Shown piece by piece: positions 16,625 to 22,485 of a stretch of DNA of 64,000 nucleotides. Every line of letters begins with the position of its first letter. Position 1 is the first letter of the stretch. Origin of the DNA: Anatilimnocola floriformis (lineage in GTDB: Bacteria; Planctomycetota; Planctomycetia; Pirellulales; Pirellulaceae). The notes beneath the pieces were generated by a model. That model searched no databases, was not told the DNA's origin, and saw only the letters and a program-made list of their open reading frames with translations. Position numbers and translations under genes: made by a program. Where the stretch lies: the NCBI RefSeq assembly GCF_024256385.1, contig NZ_JAMLFW010000002.1:496001-560000 (forward strand). Reading direction: 5' to 3'.

Positions 16625-16930
16625 TCAGCGCAGGCTGACAGTCGCGATGAATGTGCTTGGAAAGGCGAACTTCACGAACCGACAATTGAAAATGGCGTCC
16701 GGCAGAATGAAGTCTTTGCCTGGGGTGACGGTGAATGTGACAGCGTTTCCCGCGCTGATGAGCGGTGCATACTCGCCTTTGGCCGAATCGCAACTATGAA
16801 CAGTCACCACGCCGGCAATTGCCGCTGGAGTGCGAAACACGCCGCGAGACGCCCCAAAAACGCAAAGTGGGGTGGTTTCATCAGCGGCGACGTCGCCGGC
16901 GGTGATTTGTTCAATCGGGAAGCGAGACAT
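16625..16930 (-). CDS. Possible head decoration protein
   Basis: A 101-aa protein that is all beta by composition (ETTPLCVFGASRGVFRTPAAIAGVVTVHS, then GNAVTFTVTPGKDFILPD), lying directly downstream of the S49 protease/scaffold gene (11-bp gap). In lambda-like head modules the gene after protease-scaffold is the small trimeric decoration protein (gpD), which has this size and beta-rich nature, so a decoration role is plausible. No diagnostic motif was found, so the call rests on order, size and composition. Confidence 0.5.
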   Translation of the reverse strand: MSRFPIEQITAGDVAADETTPLCVFGASRGVFRTPAAIAGVVTVHSCDSAKGEYAPLISAGNAVTFTVTPGKDFILPDAIFNCRFVKFAFPSTFIATVSLR

Positions 16931-16941
16931 TGCGTTTTGTC

Positions 16942-17304
16942 CTAGTCAAATGCGGCTGAATTGGGATTCGTTGCGCGGAGAAATTGCGCGTGCAGAGTCG
17001 GGTTTTCACGCGCAGCAATCGCGCTCGCCTTGTGACGGTCGACCTTGCGACTTTCGGCGATCGCTGCGACTTGCCGGACCCAAGCAGACTTGACCTCGGC
17101 GCGGTTCGCCGCGCTCATCGATGCCGCCGGCTTGTGGTTCGTGTGATCGACGTACGCCTGATGGAGATCAGGCCGTGACTTGGCAACCTGCATGACTGCT
17201 TGAGGGCGAGCCACGCCCCGCGCGACGAGATCTGCTACGTGATCGCTGAACGACTCCGCTCGTTCTGCGGTAGTCAGCTTGCGAGTTTGTGCGACGTCTG
17301 GCAT
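16942..17304 (-). CDS. Possible internal-start scaffold protein (Nu3-like), nested in the S49 gene
   Basis: Within the S49 gene, in the same frame, ATG at 17304 (MPDVAQTRKL) is preceded by CCGGAGCGAAACA, a Shine-Dalgarno-like GGAG at good spacing. It would give a 120-aa helical protein made only of the post-protease region, matching the lambda Nu3 arrangement. It is a nested product and depends on the parent call; no expression evidence exists. Confidence 0.45.
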   Translation of the reverse strand: MPDVAQTRKLTTAERAESFSDHVADLVARGVARPQAVMQVAKSRPDLHQAYVDHTNHKPAASMSAANRAEVKSAWVRQVAAIAESRKVDRHKASAIAARENPTLHAQFLRATNPNSAAFD

Positions 17305-18252
17305 TGTTTCGCTCCGGATGTTCGCCGGCGGCGACGTCGGCAATGAGGCTGAAGGCTTTGCCGCGGGCGAAGTACCCGGGCGTGATTTGGTTGCTGAGAG
17401 AAGTTCGGCGTACGCTTGATCGAACGTTCGCACGCCGTCAATGAGTCCCTTCGCCGCGGCGTCGGTCGCGAACAACACGCGGCCGTCGGCGAGTGCGCGA
17501 ATCGATGCGGGCGACTTCCGCAGGCCTTTCGCGATCATGTCGATGTAAGAATCATTCATGCCATCGATCAAACGCTGCATCTCGGCGAGGTGAGCGTCAG
17601 TCACCGCGGAGCCTTGCTCGCCCATTCCCTTGAAGTCACCAGCCCGAACGACGTGAACCTTGATGCCGGCTTTTTCAGCCGCTTGGCTGTAGTCGACCAG
17701 CACACCGTAGGTGCCCATCGAGCCGTAGACGGCCTTCTCGGTGTTGGCATATCGTTTGGTTGCCTGGCTCGCGACCGAGACGCCGGCAGACGCGCACATG
17801 TCTTCGATGAAAGAGAAGATCGGTTTCTCGGCAGCGAACGCGGCGACGTCGGCACAGAGATCGGCATTGCCTTTCACCGTGCCGCCAGGCGTATCCATTC
17901 GCAAAATGGCGCCAACGACTGAAGAATCTCGTTTCGCAGCGCGAAGTCGCTGCCGTGCGAGTACGGTGCTGCAACCGCCAGCGAGCGAGCTTGGCGATTT
18001 CATCATCGCACCGACGATCTCGATGATTGCTATGCCATCGGCGGTGGTTTGATACTCGGCCGACATTGGCGATCGTGGTTGCGACATCGATTGCCGCACA
18101 TGCTCGCCCACGTTCAGGCCGCTGTGGCGCTCCGCAAATGCTCGGAACACGGGTTCGTAAATCGACCAGATGCCGAAATAGTCATCAACTCGCGGATAAG
18201 AGTTAACCGCAAGCTCCAGATTATCGAGTCGAATTTGTTGGTTCGTATCCAT
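16942..18252 (-). CDS. S49 (SppA/ClpP-fold) prohead protease with C-terminal scaffold-like region
   Basis: A 436-aa protein. Residues about 65-300 form an S49 serine peptidase domain: strand GIAIIEIVG, MDTPGGTVKG (oxyanion region), catalytic Ser in DMCASAGVSVAS, the GSMGTYGV segment, and Lys in RAGDFKGMGEQG as the likely general base. Such enzymes process scaffold and capsid during head assembly. The last 120 residues are a separate Ala/Arg-rich helical region preceded by a Ser/Pro/Ala linker, like lambda C/Nu3, where the same frame encodes protease plus scaffold. ATG at 18252 is preferred over the longer frame to 18450, which overlaps the zinc-ribbon gene. Confidence 0.82.
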   Translation of the reverse strand: MDTNQQIRLDNLELAVNSYPRVDDYFGIWSIYEPVFRAFAERHSGLNVGEHVRQSMSQPRSPMSAEYQTTADGIAIIEIVGAMMKSPSSLAGGCSTVLARQRLRAAKRDSSVVGAILRMDTPGGTVKGNADLCADVAAFAAEKPIFSFIEDMCASAGVSVASQATKRYANTEKAVYGSMGTYGVLVDYSQAAEKAGIKVHVVRAGDFKGMGEQGSAVTDAHLAEMQRLIDGMNDSYIDMIAKGLRKSPASIRALADGRVLFATDAAAKGLIDGVRTFDQAYAELLSATKSRPGTSPAAKPSASLPTSPPANIRSETMPDVAQTRKLTTAERAESFSDHVADLVARGVARPQAVMQVAKSRPDLHQAYVDHTNHKPAASMSAANRAEVKSAWVRQVAAIAESRKVDRHKASAIAARENPTLHAQFLRATNPNSAAFD

Positions 18253-18331
18253 GGCCGTGATTGAAGCAGATCGAAAAAGGCGATTTCCAGATTCTGGAAG
18301 AAAAACTGCAAATCTGGAAAAAAACGGGAAA

Positions 18332-18556
18332 TCATTTAGCGTAGGTGATGAACTTTGCTTGGCACTTTTCGTCGCTGCAGGTGACACGCTGATATACGCT
18401 GCCGTCGTTTTCTTGGACTTTGCCGCGATCGGCGGTGAAGGCGGTTCCATCGCAAAGCGGACAGCGCGGTCGCACCCACTCTGCGTACCGATTCGGTTCG
18501 CCCTCTCGCGGCAGCCGTCGCTTGTTCTTCGTCGAAGGTTTTGCCGCGGACTTCAC
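18332..18556 (-). CDS. Small zinc-ribbon protein
   Basis: A 74-aa protein with an N-terminal basic tail and a four-Cys zinc ribbon: CPLCDG and, about 30 residues later, CSDEKC. It starts with GTG at 18556, overlapping the TGA of the HNH-like gene (18553-18556), so it is translationally coupled to it. Such ribbons often accompany DNA-processing enzymes in phages. The gene ends 79 bp before the S49 start, a gap that may hold a late promoter. Confidence 0.65.
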   Translation of the reverse strand: MKSAAKPSTKNKRRLPREGEPNRYAEWVRPRCPLCDGTAFTADRGKVQENDGSVYQRVTCSDEKCQAKFITYAK

Positions 18557-19509
18557 GACTTCGCACCCCGCACATAATCGGCGACTTCGCAGCAGAGACG
18601 CAGAAACTGCTCATCGGTCATTCCGCCTTTCGCGAGCCGCACCTCGTGCGCGACGATGCGGATGTTGCCAACCTCGGGCCGGCCGCCGACTGTCAGCGGC
18701 GTGATGTAATCCGCGCTTGCGGTACCGGGCGTCAGTTGCCGACCGGTCAACGGGCAGCGATGACGTTGCGAATCAAGAATCGCGAGCAGTTCTGCGGCGG
18801 TGACGTTCAGCGGCTTTCGTGACAGCTCTGGAGGCACGCTCCGACCAGACGCCCCAGGTTTCGGCGAATCGGAGTTCGACTTTTCTGACGGCTTGGCTGA
18901 GTCGACGCGCGGCTTGCGGCCAGGTGCTCGGCGGGTTGTTTCGGGCGTGGAAGTTTGGCGATCGCCGACGGCATGCGAGGTTTTGTCGCTCACGGCGGCC
19001 CCAGCCCTTCCACGTTTCGGCTTTGGCACGGAGCCGACCGCCAAGTCGGTGGATTTCGGCGGGAGCCCAGCGGAGCCAGGAACGTCTGCATTGCATAAAT
19101 CGCTCGCGGGACTGGGTTTATCGCTAGTTGTGGCACCCTGGCGGCTAGCCGGACGGACTATCTCTATGGGGTGGGTGATGGCGGTTGGCAACGTTCCAGC
19201 AGCATCTGCCAGGAAAGGACCCAAAGCCCCCGGGGGCGTAGCGCCCTCCCCCGCGCCCCCATCGTCTCGACTTGAGACAGGCTCACTTTGAGACGGCTTC
19301 GGGGGCGGCGGCACGGGCGGCGTGGCGTAGCTGCGTGCGAGCTCCGTGCGTTCATCCCAGCCCAGTCGAATGCGTTTGCAACCCGCAGCGATCTCCTCGG
19401 GCGTTGGATCGGGAGACTTCAGCAATTGGCGAATGCGCAGCGCTCCGTTCGGATCCCGCGCATCGGCGAGCGGCCGTAACGTTAGTCGCCATGTAGGTTG
19501 CTGTTTCAT
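18553..19509 (-). CDS. HNH-like nuclease-fold protein with long disordered linker
   Basis: A 318-aa protein in three parts. Residues 1-70 have a WRLTLRPLADARDPNGALRIRQLLK start. Residues about 70-235 form a Pro/Ser/Lys-rich, probably disordered linker. The C-terminal 80 residues resemble an HNH nuclease fold: CPLTGRQL, then ASADYITPLTVGGRPEVGNIRIV, then VRLAKGGMTDEQF. The fold residues Asp and Pro-Leu-x-x-GG are present, but the usual HNH His pair is not clear, so activity is doubtful. It is coupled to the zinc-ribbon gene and lies near the helicase, suggesting a DNA-replication or packaging role. Confidence 0.6.
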   Translation of the reverse strand: MKQQPTWRLTLRPLADARDPNGALRIRQLLKSPDPTPEEIAAGCKRIRLGWDERTELARSYATPPVPPPPKPSQSEPVSSRDDGGAGEGATPPGALGPFLADAAGTLPTAITHPIEIVRPASRQGATTSDKPSPASDLCNADVPGSAGLPPKSTDLAVGSVPKPKRGRAGAAVSDKTSHAVGDRQTSTPETTRRAPGRKPRVDSAKPSEKSNSDSPKPGASGRSVPPELSRKPLNVTAAELLAILDSQRHRCPLTGRQLTPGTASADYITPLTVGGRPEVGNIRIVAHEVRLAKGGMTDEQFLRLCCEVADYVRGAKS

Positions 19510-19516
19510 TTGGACT

Positions 19517-19669
19517 CAGTGGGAAACTTTCCCGATGACCTACTGCCACGGGAACGAGCACGACCGGGAACGGGAAAGGAGGGGTCTTATAGACCCCCTT
19601 TCCCTTTCCCGGTGCTCCCGGTCAGTGGGAACGTGTTTTCCTGATGGTTGTTTTCCCGGTTTTCCCGGT
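19517..19669. repeat. TTTCCCGGT iterons and long hairpin at the helicase gene's 3' end
   Basis: Two tandem pairs of 9-bp units lie at 19605-19613/19614-19622 (second copy 7 of 9) and 19652-19660/19661-19669 (perfect). An inverted copy is at 19563-19571, and CAGTGGGAA occurs at 19517 and 19623. A long imperfect hairpin spans 19564-19612 with the helicase stop codon near its centre. Tandem iterons beside a RepA-like helicase could mark a replication origin. The right half is inside coding sequence, encoding TGSTGKGKGG. Confidence 0.55.
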
Positions 19670-21281
19670 GGGTATCTTGTGTGTTCAATCTGAAGCCTTC
19701 GCGCGGCGTCCTCTGGCCACTCTTTCGGACTTCGCAGGGGACGATTTGCCGTTCGTCGATGCCTTCGCGGATGGCGGCGGCTACCTGGCTGCTGTTGAGC
19801 GCGGTGTTATTTCGAATTGCGGTTTGGGTCTCGCCCTCAGGGAACTTCAAGAGAACGGTCAGGATCGTTTGCAAGTTCTCGCGAATCTTGGCTTGCTTTG
19901 CTGTCTCGCGAGCAGATGTCTTTTGATCCTGATCTGATCGCCTCGCCTCATCGCCTTGCTGCAGAGTTACGTTCCAAAGCCGCGGCCTACCTTCCTCGAA
20001 TTCCCCCTGATCAATATCGAGTGCCCACAACCCAGCGTGCCCAGCAGATCCACCCGCAGAGAACCAGAGTTTGTGCACAGGGTTTGGCGGCAAGTACTCC
20101 TCTCGTCGACTCATCAGAAGCCACCAGCGAACATGCTCAGCAATGCCGGCATATGTGAGATCGCCAAGTTTTGCTGGATCGTATAGACGAGAGGCAGGCT
20201 TACTGACGTGATGAACAACAATCAACGTAACCGTGCGTTCCTCGCACCACTTCTGCAGGTGCATGAGCTTGGCGCCTTGAATCATTAGATTTTCGGCACC
20301 GTCGCCGCTGATCGCTTTGAACAGTGGATCGATTACCAAAACTTCGAATGGAAACTCAAGGTAGGCGTGGTCCAGTCGCCGCAGATCGTCGTCTATGCCA
20401 ATCTTCGGAAGTGTCGTGCACCATCGGAGGTTCGCCCGCAAGAGTTCATCTCCTACGATTTCTCCATTTACGCGTTGTGGCCAATCGAGACCAGCAGAAT
20501 GGCAAACAGATGCTGCAGTCTTCTTCAGCGTTGATAGCCCACTCTCCGCGCTCATGAACAGCGTTTTCACCGGCCGGCGAACGCGGAAGAATCCAAGGCA
20601 CATGCCGCCAGTCGGTAGCGATATGCAGATGTCAGTACAAACCGACGTCTTCATGCCTTTGTAAGGTGCACCGATCACTCCAGGCTGCCCCTTCACGATG
20701 AGACCGTCGGCCAGATACTCCTCGTCAGGCCACTCTGCGACTTGATCACATGTGAGCAACTGAAATGCATCGGACGTGTCGCGCAATTGCCGATTTGCGA
20801 GATACTGCTCAAGCAATCCATCAATGTCGCGCGGCGGCAAATTGGCGAGCACTTGCCGTTGAATCTCTTCGGCCAATTGCGACTGTCGACGGCGAGCCGC
20901 TGCATCGAGCACCATCTCTGCGTAGGTTCGGACGTCCGCCGTCGTGCCGATACTACTGCTGATTTCGAAAAACAATCGCCGATGATCAGTTACACAGTTC
21001 GCTCTAAAGATTTCAACCACACGAGTATCAACGACCGGCCTTCCTTCATCACGCAACCGATCGATCGCGTAAGCGACCTGCTGTAGGTCCGGGTCGAGGT
21101 AGTGGGTATGCCGCACACGTGCGACGTCCGAAAGCAACAGCACCGCTGGATCAACAAGAATGCAGGCAAGCAATTGCCGCTCGGCGTTTTGACTGAGGAA
21201 CGTCTCAACGCTGAAAACATTCGCGTGGCCGTTCACCTTCACTGTCTTGCCGTCGCTTCGTGTTTTGCTCGAGCGAGTCAC
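19587..21281 (-). CDS. RepA/DnaB-like replicative helicase
   Basis: A 564-aa P-loop ATPase. The N-terminal region (about residues 20-160) looks like the DnaB N-terminal/primase-interaction domain (FLSQNAERQLLACILVDPAV...), and the middle is a RecA-like AAA_25/RepA hexameric helicase: Walker A in IGAPYKGMKTS (GxxxxGxKT/S), Walker B in EVLVIDPLFK and a conserved VHHVSKPA sensor segment. A C-terminal winged region (about 470-540) ends in a Lys-rich tail. Start GTG at 21281 overlaps the stop of the 74-aa gene. It probably replicates the element DNA and unwinds it at the iteron region near its own 3' end. Confidence 0.85.
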   Translation of the reverse strand: MTRSSKTRSDGKTVKVNGHANVFSVETFLSQNAERQLLACILVDPAVLLLSDVARVRHTHYLDPDLQQVAYAIDRLRDEGRPVVDTRVVEIFRANCVTDHRRLFFEISSSIGTTADVRTYAEMVLDAAARRRQSQLAEEIQRQVLANLPPRDIDGLLEQYLANRQLRDTSDAFQLLTCDQVAEWPDEEYLADGLIVKGQPGVIGAPYKGMKTSVCTDICISLPTGGMCLGFFRVRRPVKTLFMSAESGLSTLKKTAASVCHSAGLDWPQRVNGEIVGDELLRANLRWCTTLPKIGIDDDLRRLDHAYLEFPFEVLVIDPLFKAISGDGAENLMIQGAKLMHLQKWCEERTVTLIVVHHVSKPASRLYDPAKLGDLTYAGIAEHVRWWLLMSRREEYLPPNPVHKLWFSAGGSAGHAGLWALDIDQGEFEEGRPRLWNVTLQQGDEARRSDQDQKTSARETAKQAKIRENLQTILTVLLKFPEGETQTAIRNNTALNSSQVAAAIREGIDERQIVPCEVRKSGQRTPREGFRLNTQDTHRENRENNHQENTFPLTGSTGKGKGGL

Positions 21282-21502
21282 GAAACCTCCACGGCTGGTG
21301 CGATGCTCTTCTTAATCAACTCCATGCCGATCCAGTCGACGGCCGCTCGCAAAGCGGTTGCAGCGCGGATAGCGGCATCGACATCGTCGCAGCGAAGTTG
21401 CTCAGCGAGATCTGCGGCACGCTGCTCGATGTGATCGGCCAGCTTGTACCGCGCGGAATCGCGAGCGATTGCTCCGATGCTCTCGTTTGGCAAAGTAATC
21501 AC
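21278..21502 (-). CDS. Small helical protein upstream of the helicase
   Basis: A 74-aa protein, helical, with a hydrophobic-charged pattern (IEQRAADLAEQLRCDDVDAAIRAATALRAAV). Start GTG at 21502 is preceded by AGGAGG, a strong site. It overlaps the helicase start by 4 nt (21278-21281), so the two are co-translated. It could be a helicase loader or regulator by position only. No recognised domain. Confidence 0.6.
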   Translation of the reverse strand: MITLPNESIGAIARDSARYKLADHIEQRAADLAEQLRCDDVDAAIRAATALRAAVDWIGMELIKKSIAPAVEVS

Positions 21503-21531
21503 GTGCCCTCCTTCGCAAGCTCGGGGGGAGA

Positions 21532-21738
21532 TTACCGATCAGCCGAAGAACGCATGTAGCTGTCGAGTTCCGCGCGGGACACCACGACGCGCCGACCTAC
21601 CCGATAGCGCGTGAGTTTTTTCGCGTCCAGAAGGTTGCGGATCGTTTTTCCTGCAACGCCGATGTACTGGCCGGCGGCGTTAATTCCGAGATATGCCGCC
21701 TCCAGTTCTGACGGCTTCTTTTCTACCTTGGCAACCAT
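21532..21738 (-). CDS. Excisionase / MerR-like HTH protein
   Basis: A 68-aa protein with an HTH_17 (excisionase family) fold: YLGINAAGQYIGVAGKTIRNLLDAKKLTRYRVGRRVVVSRAELD. The order is beta-helix-turn-helix-wing, with RxGRRxxxSRAELDxY typical of the family. ATG at 21738 is preferred over the frame start at 21759 because of AAGAGAGA upstream. Next to attR and opposite the integrase in the element, it is probably the directionality factor or a regulator of the replication block it heads. Confidence 0.75.
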   Translation of the reverse strand: MVAKVEKKPSELEAAYLGINAAGQYIGVAGKTIRNLLDAKKLTRYRVGRRVVVSRAELDSYMRSSADR

Positions 21739-21780
21739 CGTTAAGTCTCTCTTCAACAAATGTGGGACAAAAACGAAAAA

Positions 21781-21814
21781 GCCCGCGACCCTGCGACTGG
21801 CGCAGAATGCGGGC
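21781..21814 (-). terminator. Leftward terminator- or attenuator-like hairpin
   Basis: GCCCGC (21781-21786) pairs with GCGGGC (21809-21814), with an inner CTGCG/CGCAG stem, and the minus strand continues into a T-rich run (21765-21780). It lies 40-75 bp upstream of the excisionase start, so it would attenuate or separate transcription from the right end. Confidence 0.55.
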
Positions 21815-21821
21815 CTGAGCG

Positions 21822-22265
21822 TGAAACCGAACTACGTCGGTAGCGCGAAATAGAATGACGGCACGAAGGCACGGCAAACCATTGGGGTCGGAACCACTCG
21901 CACGGCAATCCGATGCCGTCGCTGAGCGCAGATCAATTTGTTTCAAACACGCCGCATGAAGAAAGCGCGTTTAAACCGTCCCCTGCCAGTCCGGAGCTAT
22001 AGCCGCAAGAGTAGGACGATTTTGTGTTTCCGACAGTGGAATATGCAGGTCGTGCCTTTCTGCCGTAACACGTCCCCAAATTTAGCGAGGGTCACAAAGC
22101 TGTCAAGCGACCGCAAGTGGAATGACGCTACCTCATTTGACTTCGTGCGTCCGAGAGGCTGGCCAAGTGACTGTGCGCTGTTCTGCGCCCAAACGTACGC
22201 CACGTGAGGGCATTCCAGGCCACATCAGCGAGCAGCGGCGGCCAGAAACACAAGCCAAGAAATGC
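21822..22265. other. Region without a recognised gene at the right end of the element
   Basis: About 440 bp between the hairpin at 21781-21814 and the terminator beside attR. Short frames exist on both strands, but none has a good start site or coding-like composition. It probably holds the promoter for the leftward late/replication block and integrase arm-binding sites. I see no clear repeats. Confidence 0.5.
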
Positions 22266-22293
22266 GAAAACACGCGGTAAAACGCGTGTTTTC
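22266..22293 (-). terminator. Bidirectional terminator after the reconstituted tRNA
   Basis: GAAAACACGCG (22266-22276) and CGCGTGTTTTC (22283-22293) are exact inverted repeats with a 6-nt loop. It ends 5 bp from the tRNA 3' end. It lies inside the element, so it replaces the host terminator that integration moved away (5385-5406). Confidence 0.8.
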
Positions 22294-22298
22294 TTGGA

Positions 22299-22340
22299 TA
22301 CCCCCAGCGGGATTCGAACCCACGACCTTCTGTTTAGGAA
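22299..22340. other. attR: 42-bp direct repeat overlapping the tRNA-Arg 3' part
   Basis: Identical to 5431-5472. The 3' 42 nt of the tRNA come from the element, and the 5' part from the host, so integration keeps the tRNA intact. The boundary is at the anticodon loop, a common crossover site for tyrosine integrases. Confidence 0.93.
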
Positions 22341-22372
22341 ACAGATGCTCTATCCAGCTGAGCTATGAGGGC
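22299..22372 (-). tRNA. tRNA-Arg(CCT), integration site
   Basis: A 74-nt tRNA. Acceptor stem GCCCTCA pairs with TGGGGGT (with a G-U at position 1), D-arm GCTC...GAGC, anticodon stem TCTGT/ACAGA with 7-nt loop TTCCTAA (anticodon CCT), T-arm GTGGG-TTCGAAT-CCCGC, discriminator A. CCA is not encoded. It reads AGG Arg codons. The 3' 42 nt are also present at the left end of the element. Confidence 0.95.
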
Positions 22373-22422
22373 GGACTAACAAAGCCATTGTAGCAGACGG
22401 CGTTGAACGCATGAAACACGCT

Positions 22423-22441
22423 GCAAAACAGGGTGTTTTGC
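22423..22441 (-). terminator. Hairpin downstream of the leftward gene 22486-24699
   Basis: GCAAAACA and TGTTTTGC flank a 3-nt centre, a perfect 8-bp inverted repeat. It is 45 bp beyond the stop of the leftward gene and 50 bp upstream of the tRNA start. No long T-run follows, so it is a weak terminator candidate. Confidence 0.4.
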
Positions 22442-22485
22442 CGGATTCGGCTTTTCGTGCTCACTGAAGATTACCTGCCGGCCGT

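Larger units (their letters stand above)
5431..22340. mobile_element. Integrated phage-like element (prophage or satellite) in tRNA-Arg(CCT)
   Basis: The ends are a perfect 42-bp direct repeat inside a tRNA gene. Inside lie a tyrosine recombinase next to the left end, an excisionase-like protein near the right end, a repressor-like HTH gene, a RepA-like helicase, an S49 prohead protease, a gp10-like tail protein and a tape measure protein. Three transcription blocks are visible: leftward early genes (8.77-5.5 kb), a rightward repressor-lipoprotein pair (8.99-9.79 kb), and leftward replication/structural genes (21.7-9.79 kb). No terminase, portal, major capsid, endolysin or holin was recognised. 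The length, 16.9 kb, is short for an autonomous tailed phage. Confidence 0.9.

Noticed and set aside
5431-22340. A search for CRISPR arrays or anti-phage defence genes in the element and window.
   Set aside because: No regularly spaced direct repeats of 20-40 bp and no Cas, restriction-modification or known defence domains were seen. The hairpin array at 34850-34994 has only three units and differing sequences.
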